A stretch of DNA of 64,000 bases from Profundicola sp048268105 (GCA_048268105.1 JBLWWH010000010.1:37236-101235); one strand, 5' to 3'. Positions 46,205-56,704 are shown, counted from the stretch's first letter. Made by a program: numbers and translations. The notes: generated by a model not told the origin, from the sequence alone.

Positions 46205-49200
46205 CTATTTTAGAGCGATTTGTAATTGGTTAATTAGCTCATCAATCGATGAAATTTGTGCAATGGTGTCTTCATAAAAAACACGACCAAGATCTTGCGC
46301 TGTGTATATTCCGAAAACAAATTCCGCATTACCATCTTCGTGTAGGTGATTCAAAATGAAGTAGCCCATCGTTTCAATCGCTTCGTGAAGCGGTAAGTCT
46401 CTTACTTTTTCAACTACAGCGTTAAAATCTTCTTTTATACCTGTCTGAAGAATCGCAATTTTCCAATCTTGATAAGGTTCTTCTACATTCTTAAAAATTG
46501 GAATTAACGAATAATTATACTTCTCTTTATCTGTTAATGGACGATTGTAAATCACGGTTCCAAATTGATATTCAGCATTGGGTTCTTCATAGCTTACAAA
46601 ACCAATAGTAGGATTACTACCTTGGCCATAAGCGCGACCTAGTTGATATTTGAAGTTGCCTTTTTTCTGTTTGGTCTGTGCTTTCCAGTCCGTTTCATTT
46701 TCAATCTCCCAATCTTCCAGTTCACGAGCTTTACCCAAATACTGAACTTGGAAAGTATCGAGTCGATAAAGAAATGGTTGTAGATTTTCAATATGCAACG
46801 TACCTGTCATTTCTCCAGCATTCTGAACGAAGTCGGGCAATTCATCTTGCGATTGTCCAGATTCTCGTCTTAAAAGAGTTCGCAGCTTTTCGTCAATAAT
46901 CGCTGGATAGAGATCCTTTTTGTTCAGATACACCTGATAATAATTATCACTAATTCGCTTTGCACGAAAACTTAGCTTGTGATCTGCAAAGAAGTCGTCA
47001 AGATCTAGTTTGCTAATTATAGGATACGCTTCTGAAATAGGAAGCAAGGCTGTGTCTGCTTCACCTTCTTTACCAAAATCTCTATGAAGAAGAATCCCAT
47101 TCTTAATCGTTCCTTCTTTTGTATTGTACTTAATCAGTTTGTTTTGTGTTCCTATTTGACCTGAGGCACCTACGATGTTTTCGGTCAAAATATGACGGCG
47201 TTCTCTTTTGGAAGAAGCCTTTTTTATGAGTTCGTTCCATTCCAGATTAACCATTTGAACATCGGCATCTGTAATGCCACGACTCTCTGTAAATACCTGG
47301 CTAATGAAACTTTGTTCTGCAGGCTGTAAACTGTAGGTTAAAATCTTACGGGAATCCGTAACACCAAATTTTAAACTGATATTACTCAACGTATATGGGT
47401 TCTTTCCTGACTTCCCAACACTCACACCCAAGAAGATTCCCCAAGAAGGTTTGATGGTCGTTCCAATAAAAGGAACGCGAATCACATCGCCAATATTCCA
47501 CATATTTATGTAGCGCAAGATAATGTGTTGGATGTTTTCTAATCCAGCAATATAGGTTGCGAGTTGTGATGTTTTTTGATTGATAAGCGCCTCAAGCTTG
47601 TTCCAATCCGACAGTATCTTCTCATTTTCTTCTTCGGTTTCGCCACTTCCGCGTTGTGGTAGTAGCTCACGGTCTTCCTTGAGTTGTTCGATAACTTTAA
47701 AACGCTTCGCTTTACGTTCTTCTAACAGTTTGGGATAAGCTTCATTAATCGCATCCTCTATTTTCATCCTAACCTGAACTGGCTTTTCGCCTTCTAAAGC
47801 ACCTTGAATACGTTCATCAATGTCCTGTTTGGTAAAAGGTCGTTTCAAGTTATTTACTATCGTAATATCACGAACCGTATCTTTCCCGAAAGGTGTGCGA
47901 CCACCTTGACCTTTTTGAAACAAGAAACGCTTTTTTACTTCGGCATCAAGCGGAAGAAACTCAGTTTCCAGGTCATACGTTCCTTGTTGTTTTTCTAATT
48001 TAATTTGATGGTCGTATCGTTCTAATAAATCATCGTACAGCGCATCTTGATCTTCCACTTTTAATAGTCCAGCTCTTCCTGTCAATTGACGGATAGCGCC
48101 TTCTTTAAAACCATTACGCTCATAAGAAATAAAGCCTCGTTTATCTGTTTTCTTTTGATAAGTTGGATAACCCAATTGCTCCATCATTTCCTGATTTTCA
48201 TCCACCCAATTCCAAGCTGCGATGTCTCCGTATTTGTTTAGGAAGTCGGCACTTTTGAGTGTGTCATCATTCGTCTTTTGTGAGCCTGTGGTATTGGCAT
48301 CCAGCGATTTTAATTTTGCCTTAAGCATAGTCATTAAACGCTTTTCAGTAGGAATATCACTTGTGATATAATAGTACTCTGGTAAGTTGACTTGGCCAGT
48401 ACGATTGATACGACCACGTTTTTGAACTTCAGTATTAATATCCAATTCAAACTGATGCACAATCATTGCACGCTGGCGTTGGTCTTTAAAATCTTTACTC
48501 GCGTGCGCTGAAGAACCAGTACTACCACTTTGATTGATGAGTAACACATCATAATCGCCACTATTAAAAAGACGAAAGGATTTTTCGGTATTACTTCGGA
48601 AAGATTCTACAACTGCTTCATCGTCAGTAAAATCAATACGTTGATTACGTCCTGTAACTTCAGCTATTTTGAAATATAGGTCTGAATGACCACCTAAATG
48701 CTTCGGCTTCTTTTCGGTTTGAAGTAAATGGATTAGCTCGTCAATAGGCGAAATAGACAATCCAGAGCTTTCCAGAAGCATTCGCTTTTTAATATCATTA
48801 TATTTCTCAATTCCGTTTTTAGGAAGCTCATAGAGTTGGATGCGTTCTCTCGTTTTTTCGCCATCAATCGCTACATAGTTGTAGTTAAATATTCCATCGA
48901 GTCCTTTTACCAAAGTCCTTGTAAAATCTAGTTGTTCATTAGGAATAACATCGCCACTTACAAGGTTTAAATCTTTTAAGAAAGCACCCATTGTAGATTT
49001 GAACGCTATCACGACTTTCTTATCTTCTTTCAGTAATTTAATAGTATGCTTTACAACATCTTTCACTTTCAACGCAAATAGCATTTGGTCAATGATGTTG
49101 AACACACGCGAGAAATATGGCGATTGTTTGACGCCAAGTCCTCTTGGTTTAGAAGACATACGCTCTCCTTGCGATTTGGCAGATGAGTGTACTTCTGCCA

Positions 49201-50464
49201 AAAGTGGCGCAACAAATTCTTGCTCAAAAGCAACCACTTCATTCATAAGTGTAATGATGCGATTAACACTCTCACGACTTTTGCTTCGTTGTGGTTCTTC
49301 ATCGAGTGTGATATAATCAACCTTGATACCTTCACTAGAACGTTGACGTCTTATAAGTTGACCACTTTCTGAAAGATTGGAGGCTACAATTTCTTGAAGT
49401 GCTAAACCACCACTAGTCATTGAACGTACAAAATTAGAATCAGTCAATCCAGTTTCCGAAATAGCTGTTTTCTTTGCATAGAAAGGCATCACTTCTGGAT
49501 ATTTGGCAAACGTCGCACTTAAGAAACAACAAGCTTTCGTCTGTGGTAGAACTTCACGCATCCAGGTACCAATGATAGAATCGAAACCACCAGCCATATG
49601 CGATTCATCAAGTATGAAAATGCACTTCTTGTATTTTTTGCTTCCGTCAATACCATTTGTAACCATTTTTTCGATCCACATACGTTTATATGGATGTGCA
49701 GATTGCACCTGCGAGTAGGTAGCAAAAATCATATCATAGCCTAAAGGCAAATGGTCTAATGTGAGCGGTATTTTAACTGTTGGAAACTTATCTGGGTCTG
49801 GCAAATTCTTACCAATCTTCTTGTGATATTCAATAGATTCAAGGCTTTCGGTTGGGTATTCAATCTCATTACTTATTAAATCGGCTTGCGTTTTACTCGC
49901 CATAGGACTGAATACGACATTACCATCTGCATCTTTGATTTTTGCATTGGTATCTGTATTCACGATAAACGGATTGATATTATCAAAACCAATTGCTTTA
50001 AGGTCACGGTACATATCGGTAAACAAGTCTGGTTTTTTTGTGAAAAAGATAGGAAGATAGCCTTGCATAACCGCGTGTCGTATCACCGCAGCAGCTTGCC
50101 GACCTTTGCCAATTCCTGTCTGGTCTGCTATGATAATGCCTTGTTCATTTTCAAACTGCTTTAGGTATAATCCGACTGCATCTACTTGTTCTGCACCGAG
50201 ACCTTTCCATAGTTGTTTGGTAGATTCGTACTTCAACTGATTACGAACATAGTTGTCTATATTCCCTTGCGTTTTTACGATGGTGTTCAACGATTTTTGA
50301 ACCTCAAAAGCCATATTCCGAGGAATGAGCGTATTCATTCTATACGGTGCTTTCGATTTTGGTATATAAGGTACTAACGCACTTTCTTGGGTTGCTAATT
50401 TTGCAACGTCTTCGGCACTTTGTTTGAACTCTGCTTGTTCAATTTTGAGTTCTTGATTATTCAT
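46205..50464 (-). CDS. Strawberry-notch-type SF2 helicase, 1419 aa
   Basis: The Walker A is of the strawberry-notch form IIADQTGIGKGRQAAAVIRH near residue 105, the DEAH-type box is CIFILDESHMAGG near 285, and the C-terminal half has LLINQSGSTGSSAHASKDF, then VQKRGRINRTGQVNLPEYYY near 690. The last 700 residues include a charged helical region and beta-rich blocks without known motif. In phages and large mobile elements these helicases sit beside an adenine methylase and are thought to act on DNA during transfer or against restriction. It overlaps the 141-residue gene by 8 nt. Confidence 0.9.
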   Translation of the reverse strand: MNNQELKIEQAEFKQSAEDVAKLATQESALVPYIPKSKAPYRMNTLIPRNMAFEVQKSLNTIVKTQGNIDNYVRNQLKYESTKQLWKGLGAEQVDAVGLYLKQFENEQGIIIADQTGIGKGRQAAAVIRHAVMQGYLPIFFTKKPDLFTDMYRDLKAIGFDNINPFIVNTDTNAKIKDADGNVVFSPMASKTQADLISNEIEYPTESLESIEYHKKIGKNLPDPDKFPTVKIPLTLDHLPLGYDMIFATYSQVQSAHPYKRMWIEKMVTNGIDGSKKYKKCIFILDESHMAGGFDSIIGTWMREVLPQTKACCFLSATFAKYPEVMPFYAKKTAISETGLTDSNFVRSMTSGGLALQEIVASNLSESGQLIRRQRSSEGIKVDYITLDEEPQRSKSRESVNRIITLMNEVVAFEQEFVAPLLAEVHSSAKSQGERMSSKPRGLGVKQSPYFSRVFNIIDQMLFALKVKDVVKHTIKLLKEDKKVVIAFKSTMGAFLKDLNLVSGDVIPNEQLDFTRTLVKGLDGIFNYNYVAIDGEKTRERIQLYELPKNGIEKYNDIKKRMLLESSGLSISPIDELIHLLQTEKKPKHLGGHSDLYFKIAEVTGRNQRIDFTDDEAVVESFRSNTEKSFRLFNSGDYDVLLINQSGSTGSSAHASKDFKDQRQRAMIVHQFELDINTEVQKRGRINRTGQVNLPEYYYITSDIPTEKRLMTMLKAKLKSLDANTTGSQKTNDDTLKSADFLNKYGDIAAWNWVDENQEMMEQLGYPTYQKKTDKRGFISYERNGFKEGAIRQLTGRAGLLKVEDQDALYDDLLERYDHQIKLEKQQGTYDLETEFLPLDAEVKKRFLFQKGQGGRTPFGKDTVRDITIVNNLKRPFTKQDIDERIQGALEGEKPVQVRMKIEDAINEAYPKLLEERKAKRFKVIEQLKEDRELLPQRGSGETEEENEKILSDWNKLEALINQKTSQLATYIAGLENIQHIILRYINMWNIGDVIRVPFIGTTIKPSWGIFLGVSVGKSGKNPYTLSNISLKFGVTDSRKILTYSLQPAEQSFISQVFTESRGITDADVQMVNLEWNELIKKASSKRERRHILTENIVGASGQIGTQNKLIKYNTKEGTIKNGILLHRDFGKEGEADTALLPISEAYPIISKLDLDDFFADHKLSFRAKRISDNYYQVYLNKKDLYPAIIDEKLRTLLRRESGQSQDELPDFVQNAGEMTGTLHIENLQPFLYRLDTFQVQYLGKARELEDWEIENETDWKAQTKQKKGNFKYQLGRAYGQGSNPTIGFVSYEEPNAEYQFGTVIYNRPLTDKEKYNYSLIPIFKNVEEPYQDWKIAILQTGIKEDFNAVVEKVRDLPLHEAIETMGYFILNHLHEDGNAEFVFGIYTAQDLGRVFYEDTIAQISSIDELINQLQIALK

Positions 50465-50882
50465 TTTTATGTAGTGCTAAAGCTTCGAGATATGTGCGAA
50501 GTGTGATTTCTGAATAGATTTGAATGGCTTCTTCTTTATCTAAACCATTTCCGTAGAGCAAAGAGTCTTGTGGTGCGGTTTCGTCCAGTTTATCCCAACT
50601 TTCTTTAAGTGTCCATAATGCCAGTTGCATCTTGTCGGTGTTAGCAAGAAAGTCTGCGATTTCTGCTACAGATTTCCCTTCCGTATAGACCAGCTCCAGA
50701 TAATCTTCAATAAGAGCAATTGGGTTGTCACCTTTCGCGAAAGCGTGCTCCACCAATTCGTGCAGTTTAATATATAGTGCTGCTTCGTGGTCTTCATAGC
50801 GTTCAAAAGGTTTTGTATTAGTAACCAAAAACAGCTTTGCGCTGGTATCGTCTGGCATTAATTGATTGTTGAAATAAATCAT
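50457..50882 (-). CDS. Hypothetical protein, 141 aa
   Basis: A soluble, acidic, helical protein (YEDHEAALYIKLHELVEHAF) without motifs. It overlaps the methylase gene by 4 nt and the helicase gene by 8 nt, so it is likely a small partner of these two. It contains one exact copy of the iterated palindrome (50732-50743). Function unknown. Confidence 0.72.
   Translation of the reverse strand: MIYFNNQLMPDDTSAKLFLVTNTKPFERYEDHEAALYIKLHELVEHAFAKGDNPIALIEDYLELVYTEGKSVAEIADFLANTDKMQLALWTLKESWDKLDETAPQDSLLYGNGLDKEEAIQIYSEITLRTYLEALALHKNE
50732..50743. repeat. Iterated palindrome core CTTTCGCGAAAG
   Basis: Exact 12-bp core in the 141-residue core gene, coding AFAK on the minus strand. Confidence 0.75.
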
Positions 50883-53647
50883 TTTGTTTTCGCAGTTTTA
50901 AGCTGTTTGATAATCGTGTTGATATTGGGTTTTATGTGCGATTTTACGCGAGACCACAAGTCTTCAAAAGTTTCCACCATCGTTTCGAGATGTGGCTGTT
51001 CTGATTGATTAGGTGCTACTCCAGAAGGTTTTGTTTTACGACCACCTATAAGAATGAGCATCGTTTTAGTTACAGCGCCCTGCTTGTTGTAAAGCTTATA
51101 GCTGTTCATATTCACAATGTCATCAACTTTGTAATAGCGGTATAACCAGTTGAAGAATGGACGGTATTTTGCAAATAAACCATCATCGCCAAAATAAACG
51201 TGTCCCATAATGATAATGGCTGCTTTGCCATCATCTTTCATCGTATGCAAAGCCAAACCAGCCATTAAATGTTCCAGGCGAATATGATTTGCAATACCGC
51301 GTTGTTTATTAAAGTATTTATTGGCAATACGCTCCTTATCAAATTTTGAAGCTTCCCAACGCGCAAATGGTGGATTGGTTACAACTACATCGTGTACCTT
51401 ATTCATCATTTCTGGGAAAGGTTCGGCAGCGTTTTCTGATGTGATTCTACCAAAACCTTGATACTCTAATGATTTCTTTCGGCTTTTGTCAATCTCGTTG
51501 ACGTGTGTGATTCTTGGATTTGCACCAACCAATAAAAGTCCGTTTCCTGCACTTGGCTCAAAAATGAATTCGGCTTCATCCATCCGTGTGTATTGGGCAA
51601 TTATAGCACCAATAGGGCAAGGTGTTGAGTATTGCTTATAAAGTTCTTTACTACTATCAGAATACGCATACGTAGGTTGTACATTATTCCAGAATTGCAC
51701 CATCTTTTTTAATCGGCTTTCAAAAGGAATTGGGATTTTGTACAGCATCTTGTACCATAAAAGCCAACTCAGTTCTACCGCTTCCCAAAGTGCTCCCATT
51801 GTTGGTGCTCCTGTTTCATCTTTTAACCGTTCTACTTTCTTTTTTGAAAGTCGTTCCGCTTTCGTGAAAGCGGTATGCGTTATGGCGATGACCTTATCGA
51901 TGTAGTCATTTGGTTCTTGTTCCTGCTTTTCGTTTTGACTTGGTAGCGATGGAACTGGTTGCTCTGCATTATCATTCTTCTGATAATTTACAATGACCTG
52001 TTTTGAACGTTCCAAACGATTCATCTCCCATTCAACATCATTGAATCCTTCTTTTGATTTTTTGTCTGTTTTAGGTTTGTTCGTTTTAGGGTTGATAAAT
52101 TCTGATTGCCGTTCAATTAATTCTAAAAGCAAATCGTCAATAATTACAATTCCTTTTTCTAAATCTGCAACTGGTCTGGAATGTTCTATCGCAGACCACC
52201 ATTGATGCCTGTCATCGTGAGCTCCAATTTCTGATGCTAATGTCGATACACTTTTATAGCCTGTATGAATATTGACGTATGGATAATCTAAATCTGTTGG
52301 AAACCCTAATTCTTTAAAGGCTTCTTGACCACGACTTTCCCATTCTCTTAAAACATTGGAGCGATTGACCTTAATGCCAAAATCATTAGGATGTGCCATT
52401 TGCGATAAGCGAAAGAGGTTTAAACCAGATGCTTGCCCAATAGTTTCATCTGCGAGCTGATGAAGTGATTTGAACTTCATTCTGATAAAATTAGCATCGC
52501 CAAGATTTAAACCTCCAGATTGAAAAGGCTCGCCAGCTTTTACAGGAACTAATACATTAGGAACGATATGGTCACGACTAAAAATATCTTTGGAAACGGA
52601 AAGTGATTTTGGAGTATCTTTTTTTAGAGCAAACAAAGGCAAGTCTAAAGATTGATTTAAACGATTGACTTCCATCAAAGCCATTGTGCGTGTTTCAAAT
52701 TTGAGGTCGTACATCCAATCTTGAAAATTCTGTAACGCTTTAAAAAGTTCGTTTTCAAAACGCGTATGTCCAGTTTGTTCAAGTGCATCTTCAAAATCCA
52801 TTACTGAAGTTGCGAGAATGGTTTCATCTTCGCCATCAAGTGTTTCTTCAATGCTTCGAAGTTTAGGTATAACTTCATTTAAAATATCACGAGTTGAGAG
52901 TTGTCTCTCTTTATCGGTTTTGTAACCAGACTCGTTTTCTGTACCTACTTCTTCAGTAGATTCTTCAATTGTAGTTTTGCTATCTTCTATAGGAAAGTTG
53001 TTTTCTACTTCCTTAGCAGGTTCGTTTTCTTTTTTGATTTGCTCTTCGCTATTCATTGTATCAAGAGTTGTTTCTTCTTGAGTTTCGCTCTCTTCTATAG
53101 GAAGGTCGTTTTCTACTTCCTTAGCAGGTCGTTTTTCTATTTCCGTTTTCTCATCGACTTTAAAACGATTAATAATTTGCTCCTTGTCATATAGGATGCG
53201 GGATTTACGCTTATAGTTTCTGGGAGAGACTTCGACGTGTTGTAAATCGTCGCCGTATTTTACAATGGCAAATTGTGTTGCTATTTCTAAAGCAACCTTC
53301 TTATAGGAATCGAATAAAACATATTCGTCCTTCTCAGCTTTTTCTTCGCCTCGATACGAAATGGTCACAAAACTAAACTTGCCTTTGTCAATGTTTTCTA
53401 AGGAAGGCTGAAACGACGGATAGACGTTTACCGTTTGCCAATCGTCTCCATTAGAAAACGCCATCGCTAAGGAAGTAGCAAAACTTTTGTAGGCTGGATG
53501 TGCATCTGCATACCACTTGTTTTTTACCTTGTTATGCTCCCTAAAGCCCAATTTTCTAAGGAAGGTCGAAAACTCCTTGGGTAGGTTTTCGCTGAATAGT
53601 AACTCTATTCCGTTTTTCTTTTCGTTCTCTGTTATCGATAGTTGCAT
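50879..53647 (-). CDS. Element-core adenine DNA methylase, 922 aa
   Basis: SAM-binding motif I appears as FEPSAGNGLLLVGANP near residue 694 and catalytic motif IV as HDVVVTNPPFARWEASKF near 757. The N-terminal 150 residues form a separate domain, followed by an acidic linker (about 165-240) with an internal repeat built on PAKEVEN and PIE(E/D)S. The middle shows no known motif. Methylases of this build pair with strawberry-notch helicases in mobile elements and probably protect or mark the element. It is first in the core operon; a regulatory region of 365 nt lies upstream. Confidence 0.88.
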   Translation of the reverse strand: MQLSITENEKKNGIELLFSENLPKEFSTFLRKLGFREHNKVKNKWYADAHPAYKSFATSLAMAFSNGDDWQTVNVYPSFQPSLENIDKGKFSFVTISYRGEEKAEKDEYVLFDSYKKVALEIATQFAIVKYGDDLQHVEVSPRNYKRKSRILYDKEQIINRFKVDEKTEIEKRPAKEVENDLPIEESETQEETTLDTMNSEEQIKKENEPAKEVENNFPIEDSKTTIEESTEEVGTENESGYKTDKERQLSTRDILNEVIPKLRSIEETLDGEDETILATSVMDFEDALEQTGHTRFENELFKALQNFQDWMYDLKFETRTMALMEVNRLNQSLDLPLFALKKDTPKSLSVSKDIFSRDHIVPNVLVPVKAGEPFQSGGLNLGDANFIRMKFKSLHQLADETIGQASGLNLFRLSQMAHPNDFGIKVNRSNVLREWESRGQEAFKELGFPTDLDYPYVNIHTGYKSVSTLASEIGAHDDRHQWWSAIEHSRPVADLEKGIVIIDDLLLELIERQSEFINPKTNKPKTDKKSKEGFNDVEWEMNRLERSKQVIVNYQKNDNAEQPVPSLPSQNEKQEQEPNDYIDKVIAITHTAFTKAERLSKKKVERLKDETGAPTMGALWEAVELSWLLWYKMLYKIPIPFESRLKKMVQFWNNVQPTYAYSDSSKELYKQYSTPCPIGAIIAQYTRMDEAEFIFEPSAGNGLLLVGANPRITHVNEIDKSRKKSLEYQGFGRITSENAAEPFPEMMNKVHDVVVTNPPFARWEASKFDKERIANKYFNKQRGIANHIRLEHLMAGLALHTMKDDGKAAIIIMGHVYFGDDGLFAKYRPFFNWLYRYYKVDDIVNMNSYKLYNKQGAVTKTMLILIGGRKTKPSGVAPNQSEQPHLETMVETFEDLWSRVKSHIKPNINTIIKQLKTAKTK

Positions 53648-53684
53648 CTATATCCTGAATAGGAAAACTACTTGCTAAGGAAGG
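53398..53684. repeat. Cluster of CTAAGGAAG motifs
   Basis: CTAAGGAAG occurs at 53398, 53467, 53556 and 53675, the last in noncoding sequence upstream of the methylase gene. The reverse complement occurs at 53008 and 53116 in the same gene, and at 57646 and 57763 in the glycosyltransferase gene. Two of the copies extend to CTAAGGAAGGTCG. Confidence 0.55.
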
Positions 53685-54012
53685 TCGTTTTCTCTTTGAT
53701 TTAGGATAAATATAGATTTGTGATACGCTGTATTGACTGTGAGGAAATGTAGTTTGGTACGTTGGGAATATTTTGAGATTTTCTTAAAATGGGTAATCGT
53801 AGTAATGGTAAGGGTTTTGAATTTATGCGTGGGATAAATTGAAGATGTTTAGCTGTTACAATTATCTACTTAGGAAGTGCAGAAAATAAAATCTACTAAA
53901 AGTAAAAGATTATACATTGTATTTTACTTTCAGGATAAGAGTATATTTATGACTGATATGTCGAGTTAGATGTAATCAAATAAATCTGGCAAATAAGAAG
54001 AATCGTAACATA
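53648..54012. promoter_or_regulatory. Divergent 365-nt region, with shared 16-bp motif
   Basis: No gene seen. It separates the leftward methylase operon from the rightward 54013 gene. TGTAGTTTGGTACGTT at 53748-53763 matches the motif at 40579-40594 in 15 of 16 bases, in the same orientation relative to a leftward operon, 101-116 nt before the ATG here. A CTAAGGAAGG copy is at 53675. Confidence 0.55.
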
Positions 54013-55338
54013 ATGGAACAAAAATTAGAGATTGGAAATTGCTTTTATAAACCTTCATTTTTCAATATGAAAGTTGATCTATCAATTGACCTAAAGAAAT
54101 TAGATGATCTTTCAGAAGGAGCGATGGGATTATATTATCACGAGTATATTCATTTTATACAAGATATTTCTACGATTTATGGTTTAATGAATATTTCTAC
54201 AATCAATTACTATATACAAGCTTGTGCTAGTCATATCGAAAAGAATAAATCTAGTAATGGTTTTAACGTTCCGTTAAATCTTGAAGACATAGTTGACAAG
54301 ACGATAAAAGAAGATAAAGGCTTAATTAATTTTAATTTGAAACCATTATATATCGGCTCTCCTATTTCGAAGAAAAGCAAAAAGATCGAAGATTTTCGAT
54401 ACGACGTTATTAAGTATGAGGTTGAAAAAGACACTTTTTTAGATAAAGTAAACATTTCTTTTACTGATTCTATAACTAAAGAAAAACGAAAACTTGAATT
54501 TGGCGGAAATCAAGTTACAGAAGGAATGGCTTATCTATCTGAACAATATAATTTTGTTAATGTACTACCCGTAGCTGACGAATATCCATATTTAATCGTT
54601 CAAAAATTAACGGAAACTATTTATCCAGAAATTATTGACGACAAATTATTGATTATTGTATTATGTGATATTTCTTTAATGACTTATCATCCTGGATTTT
54701 CATTTATAAGATTATTGAAATACGCAAAAGAAATCGATATTACTAAAATGGATTTAGATGATATATACAAAGAATGTTTAGAATATATAAAAGGAGATCA
54801 CGTAGATTTTGATGAATTAGTTGATAATGTAAAATCAGAAATTAAGAAAAATTTTAATGCGGAATATTACAATGACATTACTAATTGGATAGATATTATT
54901 TTCGACAGAATTAAAATTATTAGAAGCGATATTCCTTCTTTCTTTATTGACTTGGTTAGATTTGGAAAACCTAATGAAAACAATTTCTTCAAATTACTCT
55001 TAAATTCAGTAGGCTCACCACTTGTTTTAAATTCCGAAAGTGAAGGTTCAATTTCTCTTCCTTTTAATTTTAAACCTACAGGAATAAATTTTAATCCTGG
55101 AATTTTTATGGCTCTTAATCAGATTTTAAGAATTTTCTATTCTGACAAGCCATCTACTTGCCTTCTGAAAGACTATTGTCTTAAAAGCAAAGAAACAGAC
55201 TCAAATTTAAACGTGGATGAAAATTGTGACATAGCTCCTTGGAAAAAAGCCAAAGAGAAGAATTTGTGTCCTGTCGGTCAAATATGGCATCATTGGGCTC
55301 TTAAGGATTATTACCCGGCTTATGACATCGAAAATTGA
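54013..55338 (+). CDS. Metallopeptidase-like protein (HEYIH), 441 aa
   Basis: A zinc-protease type HExxH motif (YYHEYIHFIQD) is at residues 43-47, and a second conserved-looking block NQVTEGMAYLSEQYN near residue 165 could supply the third (Glu) ligand of a gluzincin. The C-terminal 75 residues contain five to six cysteines, perhaps a structural zinc site. No signal peptide is seen, so it should act in the cytoplasm. It lies alone between two minus-strand core operons with 157 nt to the next gene. A cytoplasmic protease in a mobile element could serve defence, but this is inference. Confidence 0.68.
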   Translation: MEQKLEIGNCFYKPSFFNMKVDLSIDLKKLDDLSEGAMGLYYHEYIHFIQDISTIYGLMNISTINYYIQACASHIEKNKSSNGFNVPLNLEDIVDKTIKEDKGLINFNLKPLYIGSPISKKSKKIEDFRYDVIKYEVEKDTFLDKVNISFTDSITKEKRKLEFGGNQVTEGMAYLSEQYNFVNVLPVADEYPYLIVQKLTETIYPEIIDDKLLIIVLCDISLMTYHPGFSFIRLLKYAKEIDITKMDLDDIYKECLEYIKGDHVDFDELVDNVKSEIKKNFNAEYYNDITNWIDIIFDRIKIIRSDIPSFFIDLVRFGKPNENNFFKLLLNSVGSPLVLNSESEGSISLPFNFKPTGINFNPGIFMALNQILRIFYSDKPSTCLLKDYCLKSKETDSNLNVDENCDIAPWKKAKEKNLCPVGQIWHHWALKDYYPAYDIEN

Positions 55339-55495
55339 TATAAACCTATTCATAAAAGAGTTGTAAAAACAGCATAGACATTACAAAAAGAGTTCCTTGT
55401 ATTTATAAAGATTTCTAAAATTAAAGTTTGAATTGTGTATGATCTGTGCAACATTAGCTTCTAAAGATAATTATACGAGAAATAAAATACATTAA

Positions 55496-56704
55496 ATGGG
55501 GAAAGGAGACAAGAAAACCAAAAAAGGGAAAATATCAAAAAAATCTTACGGAAATAGGAGGTTTAAAAATAAAAACTCTCGTCAACTAATATCTCCTCAA
55601 AACTTCAGAAAATGGTCAAGAGAGAAGTTATACTTTGATATTGGAAGATTTGACTATACAGTAACCATAATCTTTAAACATAATTCAGAAAGCTTTCTAA
55701 AGTTTGGAGAAATGATTACTGGTATATTGTATTATACCAGAAAGGAAAGACATCTTCTCAAAATCAAAATAAATTCAGGAGTACGATACGAAACAGATGG
55801 AAAAATTCTGTTTACTACATTAATAAAAGAATACCTGACAACAGAACAAGTAAGTTCACTTTTTACTGAGGGTTTTAATAATACGGATGTTTTGAGTGCT
55901 AATTGCTACGCATATAAGCGTAATCAAACTTATTTTAGAAAGAAAGATAAAAAACTAGAAGAGCCTCTTACTATAAAGGTTTCAGATGATTTAGGGAATC
56001 TTAAATCTCTCAAAATGTTATATCAATTATTTAAGAGACGAATAGACCAATCAGACAATTTAATTGACTTTGAGAAACTTAAAATGATGGCTATTCTAAA
56101 AGCACTTGAAATAGTTGAAACTGACACGAAGTATATCTTCGATGAATTAGTCAAAGAAAGGAAGGTCGAATTTGATTTTCTTTTAGAAGATGCTCTTTTT
56201 GACATTGATAAGATAGATACATACTCTGACGAAGTACTCAAAAACAAATTAGAGTTAGTAAAAATAGTCGTTAACTATGAATTTGCAAAAGCCGGTATAA
56301 ATCCAGAAAGACCTATAGAAATGCGTGAACATTTGGGTTTATACGCTGGGTTAATTCAAATAGGTATAAAATATGAAGATGAAATTATCCTTTATGGCAC
56401 TAACCCTAAAATAATTCTTGATTTTAAAGGATTTATGCACGTTGTGTTTCGACATTGTAATATCTGCAACATCGGAAAATACAATGAAGACAAGAGTAGA
56501 ATACCTTATGAGTTAAAGGACATAAAAGATTTAATCGCCTCTTGTCTTCATCTTATGGAAAGTGAAATTGATACTCATTTTACTAATTGCCCAGATAAAA
56601 GGTTTAGTCGATTTGGAGATAGATTAATCCGGTTTAATGGTAATTATTATGAAATTCATATCAATACAAAAGGACTGATAGAAACATTTTATAATCACGA
56701 ATAA
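55496..56704 (+). CDS. Unknown protein with very basic N-terminus, 402 aa
   Basis: The first 45 residues are Lys/Arg/Asn-rich (KGDKKTKKGKISKKSYGNRR), suggesting nucleic-acid binding. The middle is mostly helical. The C-terminal 130 residues have a compact pattern with conserved-type residues: DFKGFMHVVFRHCNICNIG, DRLIRFNGNYYEIHIN and KGLIETFYNH. This end looks like a small enzymatic or nuclease-type domain with His/Arg, but I cannot name the family. It is a likely cargo gene with the metallopeptidase-like gene upstream. Confidence 0.65.
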   Translation: MGKGDKKTKKGKISKKSYGNRRFKNKNSRQLISPQNFRKWSREKLYFDIGRFDYTVTIIFKHNSESFLKFGEMITGILYYTRKERHLLKIKINSGVRYETDGKILFTTLIKEYLTTEQVSSLFTEGFNNTDVLSANCYAYKRNQTYFRKKDKKLEEPLTIKVSDDLGNLKSLKMLYQLFKRRIDQSDNLIDFEKLKMMAILKALEIVETDTKYIFDELVKERKVEFDFLLEDALFDIDKIDTYSDEVLKNKLELVKIVVNYEFAKAGINPERPIEMREHLGLYAGLIQIGIKYEDEIILYGTNPKIILDFKGFMHVVFRHCNICNIGKYNEDKSRIPYELKDIKDLIASCLHLMESEIDTHFTNCPDKRFSRFGDRLIRFNGNYYEIHINTKGLIETFYNHE

